Positions 56,756 to 64,000 of a DNA stretch of 64,000 nt are shown here, piece by piece. This stretch comes from Paralteromonas sediminis (GTDB taxonomy: Bacteria; Pseudomonadota; Gammaproteobacteria; Enterobacterales; Alteromonadaceae). A program made the position numbers and the translations under genes. The first letter of the stretch is position 1; the number at the start of each line of letters is the position of its first letter. The DNA lies in assembly GCF_003820355.1 (NCBI RefSeq), contig NZ_RPOK01000002.1, forward strand, positions 434,001 to 498,000, in the 5' to 3' direction. The notes beneath the pieces are model-generated. The model was not told where the DNA came from and searched no databases. It saw only the letters and a program-made list of their open reading frames with translations.

Positions 56756-58123
56756 ATGAACCTAAGTATCAGTCGTCAGACTAAGTTATATATAGCTCTG
56801 TTTGTTGGGTTATATGGGCTATTGCTCTGGATAGCTGTCCAAACAGTAACCGATTTGTATGTTCAAAAAGTGACAAACCAGGAAAGCGCTCACCTAACTC
56901 AACGTTCTGCACTGCTCAAATCAGAAATAGAAGCGCTATTGTTTGAGAGTATTTACCTCGCAGACAGCCTCGCCAATGTGGTCGTCATGGATCCGCAGCT
57001 GGCACTTGAAAACTGGGCAAAATTAAGTGAGAAACTAATCGGCCGAACCAGCATTGTGCGAAACCTCGCTATCGCACCTAACGACATCATTGAAAAAATC
57101 TATCCTATAAGCGGAAATGAGCAAGCTCTGGGGCTGAACTACAGCAATGTACCATTACAATATCCGAGTGTCTTAGAGGCTAAGCAATCAGGCGATGTTT
57201 ATTTGGCTGGCCCCGTAAATCTGGTTCAGGGCGGCAAAGGTCTAGTCGCCCGATTTCCCATTTTTACAGATTATCCCAAGAATAAAACCTATTGGGGGCT
57301 GGTAAGCGTGGTTATCGATTACGATACGCTACTGGAAGATGTCGGTATAGATAATATTAACAATATGAAAGTATCACTCAGACGGTTGGACACGGCTTCC
57401 GGAGAGCGTCTTGCTGAGAGCTTCTTTGGACCTGTAGAGGTATTTAAGAAACCAGATTTCATTTCACCCGTTATTTTGCCAGGTGCCACATGGGAGTTAG
57501 CTACCCAATTTCAATTTGATTCTTTAGAAAGTGTTCTTAAAACAAAAGCAACAGTACAAGTCATTGGGACCACGATAGGGATAATCGTTTTATTGGGCCT
57601 TTTACTTATCGCCAGAGCGTTCCAGATAGTAAGGGTTGCATCATTACATGATGAGCTAACAGGCCTACCAAACCGTCGATTTGTCCTGTCTCATCTCAAG
57701 CACATTTTGGCCAAAAAACGAAATGGGCACCAATTCTCCATTTTTAATATTGATATTAATAATTTTAAATCTATCAATGACAACTACGGCCATGTTGTGG
57801 GTGACGATGTATTGTGTTTTGTGAGTGAATATTTAACTGAGTCATTGAGAACCTCAGACATGGTATCCAGAGTAGGTGGCGATGAGTTCTGGGCTATTGT
57901 AGACAGGACCGAAAGCACAGAAGAAGCACATAGGCTCAAAGATAAGTTAAAAAATGGCGTAAAGGCACGGCCGTTTTTGATGGGGGCTGAATCAATAGAA
58001 GTCTCTATGAGCATTGGTGTAGTGGTAGTTGAAAGCATTGATAAATCGTTAGACGTTTTGTTGAAACAAGCCGACGATGAAATGTACAAGGATAAACAAT
58101 CAATGCACTTAGTTAATGACTAA
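56756..58123 (+). CDS. Membrane diguanylate cyclase with CHASE sensor domain
   Basis: Makes cyclic di-GMP from two GTP. It is 455 residues from the ATG at 56756; a TTG at 56735 is in frame but abuts AGAAGGG too closely. Layout: transmembrane helix (about 9-30), periplasmic CHASE ligand-binding domain (about 45-245; LIGRTSIVRNLAIAPNDIIEKIYP), second helix (about 267-290) and a GGDEF domain with the active motif GGDEF at 374-378 and an allosteric inhibition site RTSD at 365-368, five residues before it as usual. It should be active and feedback-inhibited. The ligand is unknown. Confidence 0.92.
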   Translation: MNLSISRQTKLYIALFVGLYGLLLWIAVQTVTDLYVQKVTNQESAHLTQRSALLKSEIEALLFESIYLADSLANVVVMDPQLALENWAKLSEKLIGRTSIVRNLAIAPNDIIEKIYPISGNEQALGLNYSNVPLQYPSVLEAKQSGDVYLAGPVNLVQGGKGLVARFPIFTDYPKNKTYWGLVSVVIDYDTLLEDVGIDNINNMKVSLRRLDTASGERLAESFFGPVEVFKKPDFISPVILPGATWELATQFQFDSLESVLKTKATVQVIGTTIGIIVLLGLLLIARAFQIVRVASLHDELTGLPNRRFVLSHLKHILAKKRNGHQFSIFNIDINNFKSINDNYGHVVGDDVLCFVSEYLTESLRTSDMVSRVGGDEFWAIVDRTESTEEAHRLKDKLKNGVKARPFLMGAESIEVSMSIGVVVVESIDKSLDVLLKQADDEMYKDKQSMHLVND

Positions 58124-58178
58124 TGTTATATGGTATTTTTGTTGGATATAATTGTGCTTATATTCTTAGAGGTTTGAG

Positions 58179-59036
58179 GTGAGTCGCGTGTTAAGGGGTT
58201 TTCTGTTTCTGTTATTGCTGAGTTGCTCTCGCGTTGGACTTGGTGAAGAAACAGTAATGTTCATTCGCGACGATGTACTGGAAAACTACACCAAGTTTGT
58301 TGGTGATAGCGATGTACTTCAAATTGACAATTTCGAGAGTGAGTTTATACGGCGCGACGTTGTTGAGATGGTACTGGTTCAGCAAGCGCTTAAACTGGGC
58401 GGACTCAATATTAACTTTGTCTATGCACCTGGCAGAGTTAATTTCCGTAATACTCGGCTATTGGAACAAGGAAAACTTCTTCTTAGCTTCGACTCTTATT
58501 GGCGTTCAGATGCGCAAACAATTGCCGATTCCGTGTACATGTCAGAACCCGTTATCCGGGCCGGCGAATATCACGCAGGTATATTTGCAAGCCCTGAACA
58601 CCCGACTATTTTTACGCTGAAAACGCTGAGTGATTTAGAGCAATATAGCGCGGTTTCAACACCGCGCTGGAAAACAGACTGGCATACACTATCGGCATTG
58701 CCTTTAAAAGAACTTATTCGCGAAGATGAGTGGGTCAGTCAGGCAAATATGGTATCTAAGATGTATATTGATTTTATCATTATGCCGTTTTTTGCCAATG
58801 ATAATGACATTTATGAATTAGAAACTATCAGGCTGCGGCATGTACCGAACGTTGCGATTTTGCTCAATGACAGCAGGCACTATGTGATCAGCAAAAAACA
58901 TCCGCTAGGCGCTCAAGCCTATCAGGCAATCAATAAAGGTCTCGCCATCCTGCGCAGAGATAACCGTATTGTTAGAGCCTACAGGCAAGCCGGCTTCTTT
59001 ATTGATACCGAACAATACACCATTCTTAACCAGTAG
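58179..59036 (+). CDS. Orphan periplasmic substrate-binding-like protein
   Basis: A 285-residue exported protein with a GTG start (AGAGG about nine bases upstream) and a signal peptide (RGFLFLLLLSCSRVGLG). The body resembles the periplasmic-binding-protein type II fold in the family-3 solute-binding style, with the domain-crossing segment LLSFDSYWRSDAQTIADS and a C-terminal NKGLAILRRDNRIVRAYRQAGF typical of the last helix. No ABC permease or ATPase is near, so it is more likely a ligand sensor for a partner such as the CHASE cyclase upstream (55-base gap) than a transport component. Assignment to the fold is moderate. Confidence 0.65.
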   Translation: MSRVLRGFLFLLLLSCSRVGLGEETVMFIRDDVLENYTKFVGDSDVLQIDNFESEFIRRDVVEMVLVQQALKLGGLNINFVYAPGRVNFRNTRLLEQGKLLLSFDSYWRSDAQTIADSVYMSEPVIRAGEYHAGIFASPEHPTIFTLKTLSDLEQYSAVSTPRWKTDWHTLSALPLKELIREDEWVSQANMVSKMYIDFIIMPFFANDNDIYELETIRLRHVPNVAILLNDSRHYVISKKHPLGAQAYQAINKGLAILRRDNRIVRAYRQAGFFIDTEQYTILNQ

Positions 59037-59043
59037 CCTTTTT

Positions 59044-59994
59044 CTAGGAAGCTGTCTTCGTTTGCTGAGTTTCGAGGTGGTCGATTTTTTGCTCAGCGAG
59101 TCGCAACTGCCGTTCCAAAATTTCAATATGCTTGCTCTGATCGTTTATCTTCGCTTCACTCTGTTTAAGCTTATCTGCCATGCTGTCATATTTCTCAGAA
59201 ACAGAATTGCTACGACTTTGCAGCATACTATTACCGCGTTGCAGGGCATCGTTTTCTTCTTGCTTTCGTTGCAGGTGTTCTGAGAGACGTCGGGTTTCTA
59301 TTTGCAGAGAGGCAAGCAGAGCACCTCTGCTATCAAGCTCAGTCATGAGGGTAGCTTTTTCTTCAAGCAGAGCCGCATGTTCTTTTTTAATTTCTTCCTG
59401 TTCACTGCTGCTTGAGGTAAGTACATCAAGTTCGCTACGTAACGATTCATTTTGGGAGGTTAAATCCTCAAGCGCCTTATTGGCTTTGTTACCGCTTTCT
59501 TGTTCTTTTTCCAACTCAGATGACAAGGTTTCGTTTTGCTCGTTGATACGCGCAATATCCGCCTCCAGAGCAGTAAGCTGGGCCTGGTAATCGGCTATTT
59601 TTGTCGTGGCATCTTTTTGTGCCTCAGCAAGCGCATCTTCAAGATCTTTGGTTTGTGTCACGTTTTCTAAACGTTCTTCCAAAGCACGATTCTCTTCGCC
59701 TAAAGCATCAATAACCGCTTTTAATTCTTCAATGGTGGATTGCTTGTTTGTAAGGGCTTGCGAAAGGCCCTCTACATGTTGCTTTGAATTGGCTAGATCT
59801 CTTTGTGATTCATTTGCTGATGCACTGAGGGCCATTTCAAGCTGTGCAATTTTAACCGAGCGGTCGCGCAATAGGACCTTGGCCTTTTCAAGCTGTTCTT
59901 TGTACTTTACCGTATCTTTTTCATCGATATCAGCAACAGCTTCCTGCCACGCCGATTCCAACGCTTGAATGATAGAGGCTGGAATTTTGCTCAT
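59044..59994 (-). CDS. Coiled-coil protein of unknown function
   Basis: A 316-residue, almost wholly helical protein with no signal peptide. From residue about 25 it is a continuous coiled coil with Leu/Ala/Glu/Gln heptads (KAKVLLRDRSVKIAQLEMAL through RQLRLAEQKIDHLETQQ). Residues 1-25 (SKIPASIIQALESAWQEAVADID) might form a small N-terminal module, reminiscent of the DNA-binding start of KfrA-like proteins, but the match is weak. It converges on the substrate-binding-like gene with a 7-base gap. Function unknown; a scaffolding role is a guess. Confidence 0.75.
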   Translation of the reverse strand: MSKIPASIIQALESAWQEAVADIDEKDTVKYKEQLEKAKVLLRDRSVKIAQLEMALSASANESQRDLANSKQHVEGLSQALTNKQSTIEELKAVIDALGEENRALEERLENVTQTKDLEDALAEAQKDATTKIADYQAQLTALEADIARINEQNETLSSELEKEQESGNKANKALEDLTSQNESLRSELDVLTSSSSEQEEIKKEHAALLEEKATLMTELDSRGALLASLQIETRRLSEHLQRKQEENDALQRGNSMLQSRSNSVSEKYDSMADKLKQSEAKINDQSKHIEILERQLRLAEQKIDHLETQQTKTAS

Positions 59995-60204
59995 GTGCTC
60001 TGACCCCGCAGCGTATTATAATTATGATTTATGAACCATCGAGCCAATGATTCACACGCGTAAGTGCATTTTGACAACAAATGCCGGCTGGTACAATGGT
60101 TTATTATTTAGTTCAGTTCTACGAGCCGGCAATTTATTCGCAATGAAATCCAAAAAGACTACGTTTAAGTACAAAGCTATGTGTGTCAGCGAGTAAGTCA
60201 AGAT

Positions 60205-61341
60205 ATGTATTGTGCAGACTGCGAGTCAGTAGACGACTATTTTTTTGAGTCCACCTATTTCTGGATATTTGTGCCAACTATTGAGTCATTTGGTAAGCTC
60301 GCCAGCCTTTGCGGTGGTTTGGGGCTAATATCCAAACAAGAAACCACTCACTGTATTTCTTGCCTTGTACCTAAGGATAAGGTGAAAGACTTTATGACCG
60401 CTATGCTAGGCGCGCTAGAAGGTGCAGAGCTTGCTGCCACAAAGGTGACTACGACAGCCAGTCAATCTTCACCCACCTTGGCTGACATGGCGCGCATGAC
60501 CACATTGGACATACTCATAAATAGGTATAAGGCAAAGTGGCTGGTAGACAGTGTTGAATCGGAAAGTTATGAGACATGGTTTCAACCTATCGTTCAAGCA
60601 AAAGATGCCCTCAATACTCCTCGAATCTTTGCTCACGAGGGATTGTTTCGTATTCGCGACGAATACGACACCATAGTGCCACCCCATTTGGCGTTTCAGA
60701 TAGCAGAAAAATCGGACCTGCTTTTTTCATTGGATTTGGTAGCCCGCCGCTCCGCGGTCGAAAGTGCCGCCAAAGCAAGGTTAGGAGGGAAATTGTTTAT
60801 CAATTTTAATCCCTCCAGTATTTATGACCCTGCCTATTGTTTAAGAGCGACCGCTGCAGCCGTTAATGACATTGGAATGAAGCCCAAGGATATCGTATTT
60901 GAGGTAACAGAAACTCACAGGGCGTCAGACCTTAACCACCTGAAAGGAATACTGGCGTTTTACCGCAATGCTGGTTTCCAGGTAGCATTGGATGATATAG
61001 GGTCTGGCTGGTCAGGGCTTAACTTACTCGACAGCTTAAGACCAGATTACGTGAAGATAGACATGGAGCTAGTGCGCGGCATAGACGGTGATGTCTTTAA
61101 ACAAAACATTGTTGAAAGTTTAATTAGGATCGCGAGAACCAGTGACATTCGCGTTATCGCAGAAGGCGTTGAAACCGAAGCCGAAGCAAGCTGGCTGATT
61201 GGTGCCAATGCTGATTTTTTACAGGGTTATTATTTTGCCAAGCCAAAACCCGTGGATATGCTGAGTGATTGCAAGGGGAACAAACAGATTGAAGAATCAT
61301 TAACTCCTTTAAAGAAAGCTGCCAAACGTCTGCAAGGTTGA
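60205..61341 (+). CDS. EAL-domain cyclic-di-GMP phosphodiesterase with paired CxxC motifs
   Basis: A 378-residue soluble protein. The C-terminal EAL domain (about 120-355) has the signature as HEGLFR (EGL instead of EAL), NFNPSSIY, FEVTET, LDDIGSGWSGL, VKIDMELVRG, AEGVETEAE and DFLQGYYFAKP, so all metal and catalytic residues are present and hydrolysis of cyclic di-GMP is expected. The first 60 residues carry two CxxC pairs, C3/C6 (MYCADC) and C50/C53 (HCISC), suggesting a metal- or redox-sensing N-terminus. I choose the ATG at 60205; a GTG at 60181 is in frame and has no better ribosome-binding site. It reads away from the coiled-coil gene. Confidence 0.88.
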   Translation: MYCADCESVDDYFFESTYFWIFVPTIESFGKLASLCGGLGLISKQETTHCISCLVPKDKVKDFMTAMLGALEGAELAATKVTTTASQSSPTLADMARMTTLDILINRYKAKWLVDSVESESYETWFQPIVQAKDALNTPRIFAHEGLFRIRDEYDTIVPPHLAFQIAEKSDLLFSLDLVARRSAVESAAKARLGGKLFINFNPSSIYDPAYCLRATAAAVNDIGMKPKDIVFEVTETHRASDLNHLKGILAFYRNAGFQVALDDIGSGWSGLNLLDSLRPDYVKIDMELVRGIDGDVFKQNIVESLIRIARTSDIRVIAEGVETEAEASWLIGANADFLQGYYFAKPKPVDMLSDCKGNKQIEESLTPLKKAAKRLQG

Positions 61342-61347
61342 ATTGCA

Positions 61348-61375
61348 ATAAAAAAGCCAGCATTATTCGCTGGCT
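61348..61375 (-). terminator. Terminator of the PEP-CTERM gene
   Basis: AGCCAGC and GCTGGCT form a 7-bp stem with a 7-base loop; on the minus strand TTTTTTATTG follows. It lies between convergent genes, closes the PEP-CTERM transcript and may also slow the EAL transcript. Confidence 0.7.
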
Positions 61376-61403
61376 AATCTTACTATCAAAACGACGACTA
61401 TTT

Positions 61404-62084
61404 TTACTGCCTGCGTTTCCCTAGTGCTAGGCCTATGATTCCAAGCCCTAACAACAATAAAGGCCCCGGTGTAGGTACTTTTGTTAACGCAATGTCAGCA
61501 ATTTGAAGACCATTTGCAGAAGTTGAGCCGCCACCATTAAACCGCAATTGCAGTTCATCACCTTGCTGCGTGTTTCCCCATAAAAAGCTGAAACTATTAA
61601 AACTCCAAGTATTTTTAGCTTTGGGCGCAGTTGGATTAAGAGCTGGCGTCAATAAGCCCGTTAATGAATAGTTTTGTGTCACGTTGAAGACTTCCACACT
61701 TGCCCCTTGGGCATTTGCTTTTCTTACTCCTGCAAAAAAACTTAATGTGCCCACTTCCCAGGAAAAAACACTTTGATCCATAACAAAAATTTCAGACATG
61801 AGCTGTACATTGCCCGCATCATCGTTAACTTCCAGTGCGCCGACAATGGCTACATCGGGTGTGAAAGGGTTGTTGTCATGATCGTAAACACCCACCATGC
61901 CGCGAGGGCTCGCGCTGTTTGTTCTATATAGTTCTAGGCCATTACTGTTGTCTGAGTCTGACCATCCCGCACTCACCAGTGAGCCCGCACTTCCACTAAA
62001 GTCTTCATTATAGATAAGTGTTGCACTAGCAGACGCGCTAGCTATGAGTGACATGCTAAGCATAACAGTTCTAATTAGTTTCAT
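61404..62084 (-). CDS. PEP-CTERM sorted exported protein
   Basis: A 226-residue secreted protein with a signal peptide (RTVMLSMSLIASASASATL) and a C-terminal sorting tail: VPTPGPLLLLGLGIIGLALG followed by KRRQ, a variant of the PEP-CTERM signal that exosortase (EpsH/XrtA) processes, usually in strains that make exopolysaccharide. The middle (LIYNEDFSGSAGSLVSAGWSD, LQLRFNGGGSTSANGLQIADI) is a beta-sandwich-like extracellular domain of unknown binding partner. It is preceded by a sigma-54-type promoter and a palindrome (listed separately). No exosortase is in this window. Confidence 0.9.
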   Translation of the reverse strand: MKLIRTVMLSMSLIASASASATLIYNEDFSGSAGSLVSAGWSDSDNSNGLELYRTNSASPRGMVGVYDHDNNPFTPDVAIVGALEVNDDAGNVQLMSEIFVMDQSVFSWEVGTLSFFAGVRKANAQGASVEVFNVTQNYSLTGLLTPALNPTAPKAKNTWSFNSFSFLWGNTQQGDELQLRFNGGGSTSANGLQIADIALTKVPTPGPLLLLGLGIIGLALGKRRQ

Positions 62085-62121
62085 TGTTTACATACCTCAA
62101 AATTGTAATCAACCGTCACTA

Positions 62122-62137
62122 AGCATTTAATGTGCCA
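62122..62137 (-). promoter_or_regulatory. Sigma-54 promoter of the PEP-CTERM gene
   Basis: On the minus strand TGGCACATTAAATGCT carries GG and GC exactly ten bases apart, the -24/-12 spacing, with TGGCAC matching the consensus. The predicted start point is near 62111, giving a short leader with GAGG before the ATG at 62084. Control of PEP-CTERM genes by RpoN with the PrsK/PrsR system is established in Zoogloea. Confidence 0.7.
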
Positions 62138-62188
62138 GATTTGTTAAATCTATAAATAACAATAGGATGAGGAGTGTTTATTGTTTAA

Positions 62189-62207
62189 TTTTACACGGAG
62201 TGTAAAA
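62189..62207. promoter_or_regulatory. Palindrome upstream of the sigma-54 promoter, probable activator site
   Basis: TTTTACAC, GGA, GTGTAAAA: a perfect 8-3-8 inverted repeat centred about 87 bases before the predicted start point, the usual distance for a bacterial enhancer-binding protein. A PrsR-like activator is the obvious candidate, but the regulator is not in the window. Confidence 0.6.
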
Positions 62208-62338
62208 AAAATAGACATCAGATGTATTGCAGGGGGGTGATAATAAATCAAACAATGCTGAGTGAATTACACTAAGGGTATTACATGTTTGTGCTATACC
62301 TAAACTCAGATAACAAAAAACATCTAAGGACGATGTGA

Positions 62339-64000
62339 ATGTTAGAGAGTTTTTTCCGAGGTGATTATATGCCCCATGGGCATTGTTACCTGTGGCAGCC
62401 CCACATTTTACTGACCCATGTAGTATCCGACGCCTTGATTGCATTGGCCTATTTTTCTATTCCTTTTGGTATCATGCTGTTTGTCAGGGGCCGTTCGGAT
62501 ATTAAAGATAACAGTGTTTTTGTCCTTTTTTCCTTGTTCATTGTGTTTTGCGGCATTACGCATTTGTTTGGCATTTGGACAATTTGGCAGGGAGTCTATG
62601 GTATACACGGCATCAGTAAGGCGGCTACGGCTGTAGTGTCAATGCTAACAGCCATCTATGTGTTTAAGAATCTGCCTACGGCATTACAAATACCCTCGGT
62701 CACGCAATTTCAAGGGGTGGTAAATAAACTTAACGTGCAGTCTAACGAAAACCAAGCCTTGTTGTCGCAGCTTGAAACACAACGCTTGGCACGTGTTATG
62801 TTGGACTCTTTACCTGTAAGTGCGCTCTTGCTTGACGACCAAGGAAACATCAAACTGGGAAATCGCAACGTTGAGCGAGAATTTGCCATTGATACAGCGC
62901 TGTTATCGAAAGGTAAGATGACAGACTTTTTTGTGCCTCAGAATGATGAATTTTATCAATCACTGTCTGTGTTTGGACGTTCAACGGATGACACTGAACT
63001 CTCTGTGTCTTTTGTTGGGGGGATTAAAGCAAGTAACGGCAATACAATCCCGGCTGAAATATCACTGACTAAAATTGATTATGCTGAATCCAACTTGCTA
63101 GTTGCTACCATCAAAAACCTCTCCGATCTCACCGAAATTAAAGAGGCACTGGCTGAATCTAAGTTAAGGTTAAAACGGGCAACAAGTGCCACTGAAGACG
63201 GTATTTTTGAATTTGACTTTGTTAACGGTACTTCCAGTTGCTCGGATACGTTGCGTACACTTCTAGGTACAGCAAAAGGTGAAAAACTAGGCTATCAGGA
63301 TCTCATAGAGCACATACACCCTGATTTCAGGCATCAAGTCCAGTCTGTCATTGATAACCATTGGAAAAACAAAGTGCCCTTTGAACAAGAGTATCTGGGA
63401 GAAAGTGCATCAGGGGAATATGCCTGGTTTCAAATTCGAGGGAATAGTTCTTTTACTGTAGAGGGGGAACCCAAGATACTCTCTGGCTCTGTTCGCTATA
63501 TTCAGAGCCAAAAAGAGACTGAGCGTTCTGAACGTCAGAAATCCAGTTTCCTTACTGCAATTTACGAGAGCCCAACCCAAGCCATTTGGGCAGCGGAATG
63601 CTTGCCAGACAATGAGTTTAAATTTGTAGAATACAATACAACAGCCCTCAAACGGTCTGGTGAAAATATCACCTTGGATATGATTTTAAATAAAACATTA
63701 ACGGAATTAAGTGGAGCAGTATTTCCGCCAAATGCTATTGAAAGGATAAGGACTAATTATGCTAAGTGCGCGTCAACAAAAAGACCACATAAATATACTG
63801 AACAATTAGAGGTAAATAGTGAACACTGGTATCAGACGAGTCTTTATCCGGTATTCGATGAACAAGATCGCGTCACCCATGTTATCGGCTCGGCTATTGA
63901 CATAACGGAACAAAAAAAGAATGAGCGTGCTTTAGATGAACAAAATGGATTGCTTGCCAGTATTATCAACAACTCAGTGTGTGGTCTTTATGTCTATGAT
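62339..64000 (+). CDS. Multi-PAS sensor with ethylene-receptor-like N-terminus (partial)
   Basis: The first 554 codons of a larger protein cut by the window edge; AAGGA eight bases before the ATG at 62339 fixes the start. Residues 1-115 form three membrane helices with the signature MPHGHCYLW, SDALIALAYFSIPF and FCGITHLFGIW. D31, Y38, I68, C71 and H75 lie at a constant offset of six from D25, Y32, I62, C65 and H69 of plant ETR1, the copper/ethylene site. A coiled linker and at least three PAS domains follow (about 140-265, 280-400, 410-530), with a fourth beginning. The output domain is beyond the edge, probably kinase or GGDEF/EAL. Confidence 0.88.
   Translation, partial: MLESFFRGDYMPHGHCYLWQPHILLTHVVSDALIALAYFSIPFGIMLFVRGRSDIKDNSVFVLFSLFIVFCGITHLFGIWTIWQGVYGIHGISKAATAVVSMLTAIYVFKNLPTALQIPSVTQFQGVVNKLNVQSNENQALLSQLETQRLARVMLDSLPVSALLLDDQGNIKLGNRNVEREFAIDTALLSKGKMTDFFVPQNDEFYQSLSVFGRSTDDTELSVSFVGGIKASNGNTIPAEISLTKIDYAESNLLVATIKNLSDLTEIKEALAESKLRLKRATSATEDGIFEFDFVNGTSSCSDTLRTLLGTAKGEKLGYQDLIEHIHPDFRHQVQSVIDNHWKNKVPFEQEYLGESASGEYAWFQIRGNSSFTVEGEPKILSGSVRYIQSQKETERSERQKSSFLTAIYESPTQAIWAAECLPDNEFKFVEYNTTALKRSGENITLDMILNKTLTELSGAVFPPNAIERIRTNYAKCASTKRPHKYTEQLEVNSEHWYQTSLYPVFDEQDRVTHVIGSAIDITEQKKNERALDEQNGLLASIINNSVCGLYVYD

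Noticed and set aside
60143-60196. 17-codon frame MKSKKTTFKYKAMCVSE just before the EAL gene
   Set aside because: It has no ribosome-binding site and no terminator or attenuator after it; not enough to call a leader peptide.

Overview
The window looks like chromosomal DNA of a marine gammaproteobacterium, most likely of the Alteromonadaceae (Alteromonas, Aestuariibacter and relatives). This is inferred from the mix of housekeeping genes (CysB of exactly 324 residues, FabA of 172, RlmJ, RlmKL, ProQ, Prc, RMF), sodium-linked transporters, a giant NAD-glutamate dehydrogenase, GlyGly-CTERM and PEP-CTERM sorted proteins, and gene order shared with Escherichia coli (msrC-proQ-prc; pepN ... pyrD-rlmKL-uup ... 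rmf-fabA). I see no tRNA, rRNA, CRISPR array, insertion sequence or prophage. Almost every long reading frame is intact; the only truncated gene is the last one, cut by the window edge.

Layout. 0-12.4 kb: a sensorless histidine kinase, cysB, L-serine dehydratase, the nudL/pabB pair, class I fumarase, rmuC and a large secreted subtilisin-type protease with a GlyGly-CTERM tail. 12.4-16.6 kb: a branched-chain 2-oxoacid dehydrogenase operon (E1 alpha, E1 beta, two-lipoyl E2, no E3) behind a 359-base upstream region that holds two adjacent inverted repeats. 16.6-20.2 kb: rlmJ, a eukaryote-like Ser/Thr kinase and tesB. 20.2-24.7 kb: a gene-poor stretch with a minus-strand mini-ORF plus terminator, then a SIMPL protein and the msrC / 103-residue protein / proQ / prc run. 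24.7-30.4 kb: two sodium-coupled transporters, pepN and a DUF2835 protein.

30.5-37.4 kb holds DUF1302 (predicted outer-membrane barrel), DUF1329, a YCF48/BNR-repeat periplasmic protein and an MMPL/RND transporter. Together they look like an envelope-spanning system for a hydrophobic substrate, inserted into otherwise conserved core synteny. 37.6-50.4 kb is core metabolism and translation: NAD-GDH, pyrD, rlmKL, a glutaredoxin-like gene, uup, a DUF3466 protein, rmf and fabA.

50.6-56.7 kb is a photolyase/cryptochrome island with four different family members back to back (a divergent photolyase-like protein, Cry-DASH, class I CPD photolyase, iron-sulfur bacterial (6-4)-type photolyase) and a 52-residue DUF2256 cysteine protein. 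56.7-64 kb is a signalling stretch: CHASE-GGDEF diguanylate cyclase, an orphan periplasmic-binding-like protein, a coiled-coil protein, an EAL phosphodiesterase with paired CxxC motifs, a PEP-CTERM protein behind a sigma-54-type promoter with an upstream palindrome, and a partial multi-PAS sensor. The N-terminus of that sensor carries all five residues of the plant ETR1 ethylene/copper site at identical spacing.
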